From a bacterium (GTDB taxonomy: Bacteria > Bacillota > Clostridia > Oscillospirales > Oscillospiraceae), in the NCBI GenBank assembly GCA_004562395.1, contig SFQY01000029.1:1-38978 (forward strand): DNA of 38,978 nt. Reading direction: 5' to 3'. Both the position numbers and the translations under genes were made by a program. The notes below the pieces were generated by a model. It searched no databases, was not told the origin of the DNA, and saw nothing but the letters and a program-made list of their open reading frames with translations. This document shows, in pieces, positions 32,810 through 38,978 of this stretch (position 1 is its first letter; every line of letters begins with the position of its first letter).

Positions 32810-33394
32810 ATGAAAACACTAAACGAAATCGTACAGGCTATCACCAGTCCAAGTATACTTGATGAGCTGGCCGAATTGATTCGCGCCCATGATAAAACCT
32901 TCCCCCAGGAAGAAACAATCTATCATGAGGCAGTTGAGGACTTGAAGAAAACGATGTCGGTCCATTCTGTTGACGAGTATATTCGTGCCTGTCAGACCGA
33001 AGTGGTCGCCAATATCCTTTATGCCGCCTACGAAGGCTATAGAGCCAACCTTGTTAATTTCTATTCACCTTGCGCAACGGTCTTTCCTCGGATGGACTTC
33101 ACAGACTACATCAGAGACCACCTGATTGGCCATTTCCCTCCTGCTGTGGATGCCTATCACATTCGCGAAGCGTTTACCAAAACCCTCCCAGAAGCCGCCT
33201 GGGAGGCTGAGAAGGCCATTTCTGGCTACTTTACGCTACTGGATGTCTATGGACCCAAGCTGGCACATTATGCTGGCTACGAGCTGGCAAACAAGCTTCT
33301 CCCATGGGTCGTGCCCGGTTACCGTGAAGACTACAGCCAAACCGCCGCATATCGCCGCGAACTGGAAAAGTACATGGGATATTTGCCCGCATAG
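32810..33394 (+). CDS. Unknown protein under XRE-operator control
   Basis: I do not recognise this 194-residue protein. The ATG at 32810 follows AAGGATGG; an in-frame GTG upstream is less well placed. The protein is soluble-looking with no membrane segment or signal. It has mixed helical character, several aromatic residues (YAAYEGYRANLVNFYSPC, YFTLLDVYGPKLAHYAGYEL) and a C-terminal RRELEKYMGYLPA. Two conserved-looking regions are a helical N-terminus (residues 1-60) and the middle around FPRMDFTDYIRDHLIGHF. Operators for the upstream XRE protein lie in its promoter, so the pair looks like a small regulated unit. Confidence 0.7.
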   Translation: MKTLNEIVQAITSPSILDELAELIRAHDKTFPQEETIYHEAVEDLKKTMSVHSVDEYIRACQTEVVANILYAAYEGYRANLVNFYSPCATVFPRMDFTDYIRDHLIGHFPPAVDAYHIREAFTKTLPEAAWEAEKAISGYFTLLDVYGPKLAHYAGYELANKLLPWVVPGYREDYSQTAAYRRELEKYMGYLPA

Positions 33395-33449
33395 TAATCA
33401 CGGGTCGTCCTCACGGAGAAACAACAACCATGGGGGAAGCAAAATGGTA

Positions 33450-34325
33450 TTATGTTTGATTAGCCCGTCTTACCGGGGCGATGTACTGCTTCCACCGTCT
33501 GAGAACATCCTTCAACGGTTCGTCCAGGTAAGAGTATGCCTTATCCTTAATCCAGTTGGGGATGCCATAGGCTGCTTCGGCGATACTGCCGGTAATGGCC
33601 GCCAGGGTGTCGCTGTCACCTCCAAGGGAAATGGCATTGCGTATGGCATCCTCAAAGTCCGTGCTTTCCAGGAATGCAATGATAGCCTGGGGCACAGTAT
33701 TCTGGCAGGTTTCATTAAACCGATAGCTGGGTCGAATTTCGTCCAGGGGTTGGGATAGATCATAACCGTATTCTCTCTCGATATGCTCCCTAATGTGGCG
33801 TTTACACTCTGAGGGGTTATCGTTGATGGGCATCTCATAATCGCCACAGTAGCCACCAAAGTAATACCGGCACAGAAAAATTGCATCCGCAGTCGCCATG
33901 GCACCCTTGATGCCCTCCGGGTGGTTGTGGGTCACCTCGGCGGAAAGGCTTGCTCTGGCTCTGCCATTGCTGGGCCACATCCCTGTCCTGGCGCAAAAGC
34001 CGCAATCCATTGTCCAACCACATGGGGATACACGCATGGCCGAGCCATTTCCGTAGCTGTTGTACGGCTCACGGCTGTCAGAAAACAGCCACGCACCGAA
34101 TCTGCCGCCGTACCCAGCGTCCGGGTACATCCGACCATATTTCTTCATGGCATCGATAAAGTCGTCCCGCTGACCGCCATTCATGACTGCTTCTGCCACA
34201 GCGATGGTCATAACGGTATCGTCTGTGAAAAAACAGTCATCCCGAAATAGCGGAAAATCCTTCGTTTTAATATTGTGCCACTCGTAGACAGAACCTACGA
34301 TGTCACCAATAATTGCGCCCATCAT
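33450..34325 (-). CDS. ADP-ribosylglycohydrolase (DraG/ARH family)
   Basis: Removes ADP-ribose from proteins, nucleic acids or small molecules using a two-metal site. The 291-residue protein has the signatures MMGAIIGDIVGS, FTDDT (33-37), YGNGSAMRVSP (91-101), THNHPEGIKGA and LGGDSDTLAAI (234-244); the Asp residues of FTDDT and GGDSD bind the metals. Its ATG overlaps the stop of the vWA gene as ATGA, so the two are translationally coupled. A macro-domain remnant lies further upstream on the same strand, pointing to ADP-ribose metabolism. The segment about 104-126 (Cys/Trp/Arg-rich) is unlike what I expect for the family. Confidence 0.9.
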   Translation of the reverse strand: MMGAIIGDIVGSVYEWHNIKTKDFPLFRDDCFFTDDTVMTIAVAEAVMNGGQRDDFIDAMKKYGRMYPDAGYGGRFGAWLFSDSREPYNSYGNGSAMRVSPCGWTMDCGFCARTGMWPSNGRARASLSAEVTHNHPEGIKGAMATADAIFLCRYYFGGYCGDYEMPINDNPSECKRHIREHIEREYGYDLSQPLDEIRPSYRFNETCQNTVPQAIIAFLESTDFEDAIRNAISLGGDSDTLAAITGSIAEAAYGIPNWIKDKAYSYLDEPLKDVLRRWKQYIAPVRRANQT

Positions 34326-34975
34326 CTGCGGCCACCTCTTTTCTTCATGTCTTTTCTGATTTCATCCAAGCAAGCGGTTGGGACGGCTCCACATTCGCGA
34401 AATGTTGCTACAGTCTCACTCATCATGCGGTAGTTCAGCTCCGTGCCTTCGCCATCTGGCACATAGTCTACAGCCCGGTCTGCATCGATACCAAACCTTC
34501 CAGCAGTATCCACGGCATCGATATTCGCACCTAGGAAGATGAACTCCCAGCCATAGCGTTCCTTCTGCCGCTGGATCATCTCTCTGATCTGCATAGAGGA
34601 ATAGTGGCGGCTGGCGTTTTCCTCACCATCCGTGATGATGACAAACATCACTTTTTCAGCGCGGTAATCCTCTGTGGTGTTTTTCTGCACAGCACCAATT
34701 TTGTGGATGGTCTTGCCGATAGCATCCAGCAGCGCCGTGGAGCCGCCCACAAAGTATTCCTTCCCGGTGATGGGCTGAACGGCACGGATGTCGATGCGGT
34801 CGTGAAGCAGCTCGTAGCGGTTGTCAAACAGAACGGTGGTGATGACACACTCGCCGTCAACCTTGCGCTGCTGATCCAGCAGGGAATTGAAGCCGCCGAT
34901 GGTGTCCTTCTCCAGTCCGCTCATGGAGCCGCTTTTGTCCAGGATGAATACCAGTTCCGTCAGATTCTTTTTCAT
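34322..34975 (-). CDS. vWA-domain protein (TerY-like)
   Basis: A 217-residue stand-alone von Willebrand A domain. The MIDAS metal site is D13-x-S15-x-S17 in FILDKSGSMSG, with the later Thr in VGGSTALLDAIG and Asp in VIITDGEENAS. No signal peptide is present, so it is cytoplasmic, like the TerY/TerF proteins linked to stress and tellurium-type systems. The ATG at 34975 follows GGAGGG; a TTG two codons earlier is less likely. The ribosome-binding site is inside a hairpin. It is coupled to the ADP-ribosylglycohydrolase by an ATGA overlap. The client is unknown. Confidence 0.88.
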   Translation of the reverse strand: MKKNLTELVFILDKSGSMSGLEKDTIGGFNSLLDQQRKVDGECVITTVLFDNRYELLHDRIDIRAVQPITGKEYFVGGSTALLDAIGKTIHKIGAVQKNTTEDYRAEKVMFVIITDGEENASRHYSSMQIREMIQRQKERYGWEFIFLGANIDAVDTAGRFGIDADRAVDYVPDGEGTELNYRMMSETVATFRECGAVPTACLDEIRKDMKKRGGRR

Positions 34976-34979
34976 ATAC

Positions 34980-35030
34980 AAAGCCCTCCTGCTTTTTTAG
35001 TGTACCCATAGGATACAGCAGAAGGGCTTT
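34980..35030 (-). promoter_or_regulatory. Hairpin covering the vWA ribosome-binding site
   Basis: Arms 34980-34993 and 35017-35030 pair over 14 positions with one mismatch. On the minus strand the GGAGGG of the vWA gene (34984-34989) is inside the stem, so folding would hide it. On the plus strand the hairpin is followed by GTTTTGG and could be a weak terminator. Confidence 0.5.
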
Positions 35031-35058
35031 GTTTTGGTCGCTCTGAAAGCGACATCAC

Positions 35059-35364
35059 TCAGCCCGCTCCGAGCAATGGCTGGTCGTACTTGAACAGAAC
35101 TTCGTTAATCTCAAAAATATCATATTTCCCGCTGACGATGAAGTACTCCACGATGACATCAAACTTCTGGCTATGGGACAGGGCATATCCGGCTCTCTCC
35201 AGCAGGTCATCGGTTTCATCCAAAGTCAGTTCCAGGGCGATAGCAAGGGCCAGAATCGTCCGCTTACTTGGCATATAACCTTTGCCGGTACGAATCTTGG
35301 AGAACAGCTTTCGATCAATATTCGCCCGTTTATAAACCTCTGCATCGGTTTTTCCCTTTGCATA
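35059..35364 (-). pseudogene. C-terminal remnant of a macro-domain protein
   Basis: About 101 residues remain: YAKGKTDAEVYKRANIDRKL, then FSKIRTGKGYMPSKRTILAL, ending DIFEINEVLFKYDQPLLGAG. From memory, this closely resembles the C-terminal helical domain found after an ADP-ribose-binding macro domain in many clostridial proteins. It also has helix-turn-helix-like character (IDRKLFSKIR). The N-terminal part is missing: the similarity stops near 35364, just before a recombinase fragment on the other strand. An internal ATG at 35274 could give a 71-residue stub. It lies 83 bases upstream of the vWA gene on the same strand, so the original operon was probably macro-vWA-ADP-ribosylglycohydrolase. 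The macro assignment needs a search. Confidence 0.6.
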
Positions 35365-35390
35365 TGCATCACTACAAGGGGGGATTAGTA

Positions 35391-35717
35391 ATGAATCGTA
35401 TCATTACAAAAGTGGAATTTCCTGTTCCAAATCAACCGCGACTGCTGAAAGTCGCTGCCTATTCCAGAGTGTCCAGCGGAAAAGATGCCATGCTCCATTC
35501 CTTGTCTTCCCAGGTGAGCTATTACAGCAAGCTCATTCAGGAGCATCCCGGCTGGGTCTACTGTGGTGTATATGCAGATGAGGCGGTCACAGGCACAAAG
35601 GATCACCGCAATGGATTTCAGGCACTGCTGTCCGACTGTCGAGATGGCAAAATCGAAATCAAAACTGCGGAATTGATACAATTTGACTTTCCGTTGCCGC
35701 AAAGTTTTGAGGGGTAA
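35391..35717 (+). pseudogene. Truncated serine recombinase (N-terminal fragment)
   Basis: The first ~90 residues match the N-terminal resolvase domain of large serine recombinases: VAAYSRVSSGKDAMLHSLSS with the catalytic Ser in YSRVSS, then QVSYYSKLIQ, VYADEAVTGTKDHRNGF and LLSDCRDGKIEI. Similarity ends there, replaced by a short unrelated tail and a stop at 35717; intact relatives are around 500 residues. A purine-rich AAGGGGGG precedes the ATG. It is a relic of an integrated element that probably broke the adjacent macro-domain gene. Confidence 0.8.
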
Positions 35718-35780
35718 GTTGCGCGGGCCGAGGGGTAAGTTTGGCGAGATGAGGGGTAAGTTGCTCCGTGAGGGGTAAGT
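35709..35780 (+). repeat. Four direct repeats GAGGGGTAAGT
   Basis: Perfect copies start at 35709, 35730, 35751 and 35770 (periods 21, 21 and 19). They begin inside the tail of the recombinase fragment. Regular spacing near two helical turns resembles arrays of transposase-binding sites at the ends of some insertion sequences, or iterons. No replication gene or intact transposase is nearby. Confidence 0.8.
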
Positions 35781-35799
35781 AAGCGTACAAGGAATAGCC

Positions 35800-35949
35800 A
35801 TGGGCAAAAAACGAACCGTGCCGCTGATTATTGCTTTCAGCAGCACGGCACTTTGGTTTTTGTGGCTTATGCTTCTGCTGTGTCCATCAAAGCAGAAAGC
35901 ATTTGTGCAGAGCCGGGCTACTGACGAAATGTACAGTAGCCCGGCATAA
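35800..35949 (+). CDS. Possible 49-residue membrane peptide
   Basis: An ATG with AAGGA 6 bases before it opens a 49-codon frame: a basic start MGKKRTVP, one strongly hydrophobic segment (about 9-29, LIIAFSSTALWFLWLMLLLC) and a polar tail ending SSPA. The last codons run through the terminator hairpin at 35912. It could be a genuine small membrane peptide of the inserted element or a chance frame. No family is recognised. Confidence 0.3.
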   Translation: MGKKRTVPLIIAFSSTALWFLWLMLLLCPSKQKAFVQSRATDEMYSSPA

Positions 35950-35955
35950 TTTTTG
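35912..35955 (+). terminator. Terminator in the recombinase scar
   Basis: A perfect 12-bp stem, GCCGGGCTACTG (35912-35923) with CAGTAGCCCGGC (35934-35945), then ATAATTTTTG. It faces the plus strand and would protect the minus-strand genes from plus-strand transcription. Confidence 0.8.
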
Positions 35956-36017
35956 TGCATTTTCCTACGTCTGCGCGGACGTAGACAAGCCTATCTTCTC
36001 ACAGTACAATTTGTGTG

Positions 36018-37061
36018 TCAGCCGTCGTTCTTCAACAGGTATTTATTGCTGACGACCTTCATGGAAAGGCTGGCGCTGATCAGCGGGCAGAAGACCGGCT
36101 CCGTCGGGCGGATCACGATGCCCTCCTTCTTACCTCCGTTGGGATATTCGCCGTCAGCGCGGGCCAACAGAGCCTCGACGGTGGGATACTTGGACGGCAG
36201 GTCCGTGCCCACTTCCTCAATAGGTACAGGTGTAATGTCGAGCGCTTTACAGATCCGGAGCATTCGCTTGAGCCCCACCCGCTTGCCGTTTTCCCGGATG
36301 GTGAACACATACCACTCCGGCTTTGCCAGACGCAGGCGGTTTTGCTGAATACCGGGAGCGCAGAGCTCGCCCTGAATGGTTAGCGTCTTCAGGCCCAGCG
36401 CTTTCATGTAGTCCTCCATTTTTGCCTGATACTCACGCGCCTTCACCAGCTTATAGAAGGAACTGTTGCCGTCGTCCTTGTATTCGTAATTGTGGCCGGT
36501 AACGTGGAAGCCGTTCTCGTCGATCCCGATAGAGTGGGACGAGCCGTCCATTTTTGTGCTGATATAGTATTCCAATCCTGCAAAGGCCTGTATCAGCTCA
36601 GGTTCCTCCTGAACGCGGGTCTCATCCGTATGAGGAATGTCATAGGGCAACGTGCCGATGACGGTGCCGCCGGTCGTGGCCCTTTCCTCGATCTCCCATT
36701 TTCGCACACCGAGCAGTTCCGTCACGTCGTTGCCCACGTCGGCGTCCTTCGGGATCTCCGGGAACTGGCTGACGGGGAGCAGCAGGCCCTGCGAAATCTG
36801 GCCGCGAAAACGCATGGTCCGCAGCCGGAAGCCTTCGCCCATAATGTCGGTCTTTTTGTAGCTTGATGAGCGCAGGAACTCAAACTCGTCCCGGATGGGC
36901 AGGAAGCTGTCGATCTCGAAATAGACTGCGATGTCCATCGGCTGAAACTGGCCTTTGTTCACAACACACTGCCAGCCCAGCACGTGAGCCAGCTCAATAC
37001 GGTCCGCCCCCTCAATGGGCTCAATTTTCCAAATGCGCTGAATGCTTGCAAGTTTTCTCAT
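36018..37061 (-). CDS. DRB0094-type RNA ligase
   Basis: An ATP-dependent RNA ligase of the Rnl5-like family known from Deinococcus radiodurans DRB0094, which seals nicked RNA. The 347-residue protein has the family-specific N-terminal domain starting MRKLASIQRIWKIEPIEGAD. The nucleotidyltransferase motif I is K170-M-D-G with K170 as the lysine that takes AMP. Downstream are GELCAPG (motif IIIa-like), EGIVIRP (313-319, motif IV) and MKVVSNKYLLK (motif V, about 334-344). All catalytic motifs are intact. It is the last gene of a five-gene overlapping operon; its ATG overlaps the zinc-ribbon stop by 4 bases. The cellular substrate is unknown. Confidence 0.9.
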   Translation of the reverse strand: MRKLASIQRIWKIEPIEGADRIELAHVLGWQCVVNKGQFQPMDIAVYFEIDSFLPIRDEFEFLRSSSYKKTDIMGEGFRLRTMRFRGQISQGLLLPVSQFPEIPKDADVGNDVTELLGVRKWEIEERATTGGTVIGTLPYDIPHTDETRVQEEPELIQAFAGLEYYISTKMDGSSHSIGIDENGFHVTGHNYEYKDDGNSSFYKLVKAREYQAKMEDYMKALGLKTLTIQGELCAPGIQQNRLRLAKPEWYVFTIRENGKRVGLKRMLRICKALDITPVPIEEVGTDLPSKYPTVEALLARADGEYPNGGKKEGIVIRPTEPVFCPLISASLSMKVVSNKYLLKNDG

Positions 37062-37291
37062 TTTTGGTCCTCCACTAACGGTAGATATTCTGTCTCAGAC
37101 AGATCGGTGTAATCATCTGGGCTGGCGTAGCACCGACGCAGGTAATCATGGCCGCCATCCACGGAAACGTGGCCACAGCTGCAGGTTTTGAAATCGTGAC
37201 GATAGGTGCTCTCAATCACATCGCCGCAGTGATTACACCGGGCAGCATTTCGAATGATGCGGATTTTGTGCTTAGGCCTTGTCTCCGCCAT
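37058..37291 (-). CDS. Small zinc-ribbon protein
   Basis: A 77-residue protein with a basic start (RPKHKIRIIRNAARCNHC) and cysteines C19-x2-C22 and C37-x-C39, a probable zinc ribbon. The stretch HDFKTCSCGHVSVDGGHDYLRR is of a kind common in mobile-element and prophage small proteins. AAAGGAGG precedes the ATG, which lies inside the preceding gene (20-base overlap). Its stop overlaps the RNA ligase start (ATGA). The tight coupling suggests that it works with the ligase, perhaps in nucleic-acid binding; that is inference. Confidence 0.75.
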   Translation of the reverse strand: MAETRPKHKIRIIRNAARCNHCGDVIESTYRHDFKTCSCGHVSVDGGHDYLRRCYASPDDYTDLSETEYLPLVEDQK

Positions 37292-37640
37292 CCGATTCAG
37301 CCTCCTTTTCCTTCTTCCACACCTCGTACTTTTTCACGTGCTCCGGGTCCTGAAAATAACGCTGCACGGCTTCGTACACGGCCTTTCCAAGCTGCTTTTT
37401 CTGAAACTCCGAGTGAGCCACGTTGTGCATGTTGAAGGCAGCCATCTGGTTTCCCGTGGCAAGATCAATCACGGAGACCGGGCAGCCCCTGCGAATGGGT
37501 TCCTGCCGCTCCGGAGGGAGCGCTTTCAGAACGGCCAACTGGTAGTCGTTAAATTCCTCCGGCTTCAGCTCGTCATCCGGAATGCCGCAGTGGTTGAATT
37601 CAATGATGGTCGTGCCCTTGGGCTCTTTACGCTTTGCCAT
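37272..37640 (-). CDS. Unknown protein of the RNA-ligase operon (122 residues)
   Basis: Not recognised. The ATG at 37640 follows GGAGGTGGATC and overlaps the preceding gene by 14 bases; a longer upstream frame is out of register with that gene and is rejected. The protein starts MAKRKEPKGTTIIEFNHCGI. It has a predicted helical middle (EFNDYQLAVLKALPPERQEP), a segment VSVIDLATGNQMAAFNMHNV, and a highly charged Lys/Glu tail. There is no membrane segment. Confidence 0.75.
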   Translation of the reverse strand: MAKRKEPKGTTIIEFNHCGIPDDELKPEEFNDYQLAVLKALPPERQEPIRRGCPVSVIDLATGNQMAAFNMHNVAHSEFQKKQLGKAVYEAVQRYFQDPEHVKKYEVWKKEKEAESDGGDKA

Positions 37641-38286
37641 GATCCACCTCCGGATAATCCGCCTCGTAAGCGTCGATGATCCGCTGCAGGAGCAGGTTAG
37701 TCTCCATCTCTCGGACCTTATACAGATGTACGTCGTTCTCACAGTCGTCAAAGTCTTCGGCCTCGGTCCACTGCTCCGAGAGCTTGCTGATCCCACGATA
37801 GGGCTGCTTGCCGAGATAAAGACTGACCCATTCAATACGGGCATTGTTCAAAATCGGCGGTACGGGGTTGTTGGCAAGCATGACACGCATATCGCTGGTG
37901 GCCGCAGCGAGGGTCGCCCGGATGATCTCCCAGCAATGCAGGCTGATGGTCCACATCTGGTGGATCAGCGGAAAGCTGTAGTCGTAGGGATGCTCTGTGT
38001 CCGGAATGATAGCGACAACAAAATAGCGCATGCGCTTGGCGTTGTCATCCACGCAGATGCTGCCATACATTGTGTCCGGGTTCCGCTCTGCAATGATGTA
38101 AGTCAGATACGGAATCCCATCAGGCAGCAGTCTGTGAAACGCCTCTGTGGCGGCGGTGGATGTCTCCTCGTCGATCCAGTCCGGATTCAGTGGAGCACAG
38201 TCCCGCGCCTTGTCCTTCGGGACGCACGGGCCGTTTAGCAGATCAGCCACATAGGCCTTGTCTTTCATAAGTTCAGAGATATTCAT
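37627..38286 (-). CDS. Unknown protein of the RNA-ligase operon (219 residues)
   Basis: Not recognised. The ATG at 38286 has AAAGGAT upstream; an in-frame GTG at 38310 is not preceded by a site. The protein has a helical N-terminus (NISELMKDKAYVADLLNGPC). A central region YLTYIIAERNPDTMYGSICV may be a beta-rich fold. Towards the end comes DDCENDVHLYKVREMETNLL, which resembles DCQENDVFVYRLR in the next upstream gene. It is cytoplasmic in appearance. Confidence 0.75.
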   Translation of the reverse strand: MNISELMKDKAYVADLLNGPCVPKDKARDCAPLNPDWIDEETSTAATEAFHRLLPDGIPYLTYIIAERNPDTMYGSICVDDNAKRMRYFVVAIIPDTEHPYDYSFPLIHQMWTISLHCWEIIRATLAAATSDMRVMLANNPVPPILNNARIEWVSLYLGKQPYRGISKLSEQWTEAEDFDDCENDVHLYKVREMETNLLLQRIIDAYEADYPEVDHGKA

Positions 38287-38329
38287 GATACAAATCCTTT
38301 CTGTTCCCACCCACCATCCCGTATTCGGT

Positions 38330-38978
38330 TTATGCTGCTTCGATAAAGCACTCAGGATGATCTTCCGGATTCACGAGAAGCTGGTACTGACAGCCTTCAT
38401 CCGTGATTTTCTGCTCCAGGATACGGAGCAGGGTCAACTTGTGCAGAGATGCGTAGGTATAGGAAACGGAATAATTCAGTGTGGCGACAAACATTTCTGA
38501 CGAGAACGTGTCGTAGCCAAAGGCCTCATAAATAGCGGTGATGGCTTTCTTCTGATGGGGTTTGAGCTTGGAGAATTCTGTTTGCAGCTCCCGGTTAATC
38601 GTGTAGTCGCCATCAGGCTGCTTCGTAATCAGACCCAGCTGGGCTGCCAGCGCGGTGTCGGCCAGCCACATGTTGCCGCTGTAGCCACGCGCTTCGTAAT
38701 CGCTGCGAAGAAGCGTCCCTTTGGAGAGGCAGGATCGCAACACTTCGGAAACGCGCCTGTCCCTGTTGGAGGTAGAGGATTCGGATAGAATGTTCAGCTG
38801 ATCCAACACATCCTGCGAATATCCTTCTGCCAAAGCTGCCACAGTCTCTGGCGCAGAGTTATTATCCTCTGGCAGGCGCGCAGGCGGAGTAGGCTCTCCG
38901 GCAAAGAGCGTGGGATGATCGTTGGGATTGACGCGCAGGCGGTACACAAAAACGTCGTTCTCCTGGCAGTCGATCAAC
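38330..38978 (-). CDS. Unknown protein, C-terminal part, with internal duplication (cut by window edge)
   Basis: At least 215 residues are visible; the frame is open to the last base, so the N-terminus lies outside. The first visible stretch, ENDVFVYRLRVNPNDHP, is repeated at the C-terminus as GCQYQLLVNPEDHP, about 186 residues later, implying at least part of a repeated module. A middle helical region (SQDVLDQLNILSE, then RRVSEVLRSCLSKGTLLRSD) and KLKPHQKKAITAIYEAFGYD are visible. No family is recognised. It is the first visible gene of the RNA-ligase operon, 43 bases before the next start. Confidence 0.7.
   Translation of the reverse strand, partial: LIDCQENDVFVYRLRVNPNDHPTLFAGEPTPPARLPEDNNSAPETVAALAEGYSQDVLDQLNILSESSTSNRDRRVSEVLRSCLSKGTLLRSDYEARGYSGNMWLADTALAAQLGLITKQPDGDYTINRELQTEFSKLKPHQKKAITAIYEAFGYDTFSSEMFVATLNYSVSYTYASLHKLTLLRILEQKITDEGCQYQLLVNPEDHPECFIEAA

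Noticed and set aside
33940..34020. A pair of compensating frameshifts in the ADP-ribosylglycohydrolase (residues about 104-126)
   Set aside because: The segment is odd in composition, but the frame is open and conserved motifs flank it on both sides. Without an alignment I cannot tell a frameshift from a lineage-specific loop.
35709..35780. GAGGGGTAAGT repeats as plasmid iterons or an origin
   Set aside because: Only four copies, no replication initiator gene and no A/T-rich unwinding region nearby; a mobile-element end is more likely.
31999..38978. Second copy of the tRNA-Tyr 3' end as an attachment repeat
   Set aside because: No GGTTCGAATCC-like sequence was found to the right of the tRNA in this window, so integration into the tRNA is not demonstrated.

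Overview
The window looks like the chromosome of a Gram-positive, GC-rich member of the Clostridia, most likely a gut Oscillospiraceae-type bacterium. This is inferred from gene content and order (str operon led by an L7Ae-type gene, gdpP-rplI-dnaB, tilS-hpt-ftsH, miaB-mutS-mutL-miaA-hfq, sepF-divIVA-ileS with a T-box), from consistent AGGAGG ribosome-binding sites, and from TTG/GTG starts. No species can be named from the sequence alone.

Left part, minus strand (1-12.1 kb). The str operon reads L7Ae-type protein, rpsL, rpsG, fusA, tuf, with tuf cut by the window edge. Upstream of it and separated by a terminator is a second minus-strand run: gdpP (c-di-AMP phosphodiesterase), rplI, dnaB, tilS, hpt, ftsH. 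Middle part (12.4-31.7 kb) is mostly plus strand: RNase J, a tRNA-dihydrouridine synthase, then (on the minus strand) a zinc-ribbon, membrane-anchored parvulin foldase, then miaB, mutS, a CPBP membrane protease, mutL, miaA, hfq, a yggS-type PLP protein, sepF, divIVA and ileS. ileS carries an isoleucine T-box leader. Two tRNA genes (Thr-TGT, Tyr-GTA) follow with a strong promoter and a perfect terminator.

Six short mobile-looking repeats sit between genes from 9.3 to 28.8 kb. They belong to two families with unrelated interiors: a REP pair flanked as GTAG-hairpin ... hairpin-CTAC, and a double CCCTCTGATGAGGG-type palindrome. Both families share the same 13-16 bp terminal inverted repeat, AAATGATCGTTTA. 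One lies between the ileS T-box and the ileS start. A third REP-like hairpin sequence is present twice inside the mutL coding region and is translated in frame.

Right part (32.1-39 kb), directly after tRNA-Tyr, is an accessory island with a different gene style. It starts with an XRE regulator bordered by ACTAGTTC/GAACTAGT operators and an unknown 194-residue protein that probably belongs to the same regulon. The rest is almost all on the minus strand. It comprises a tightly overlapping operon of three unknown proteins, a small zinc ribbon and a DRB0094-type RNA ligase. Next comes a scar with a truncated serine recombinase and four copies of GAGGGGTAAGT. After the scar come the C-terminal remnant of what appears to be a macro-domain protein, a vWA protein and an ADP-ribosylglycohydrolase. 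RNA ligase plus ADP-ribose-handling genes suggests an RNA-repair or ADP-ribose stress or defence locus, and this is the best candidate here for an undescribed system. That functional reading is inference.
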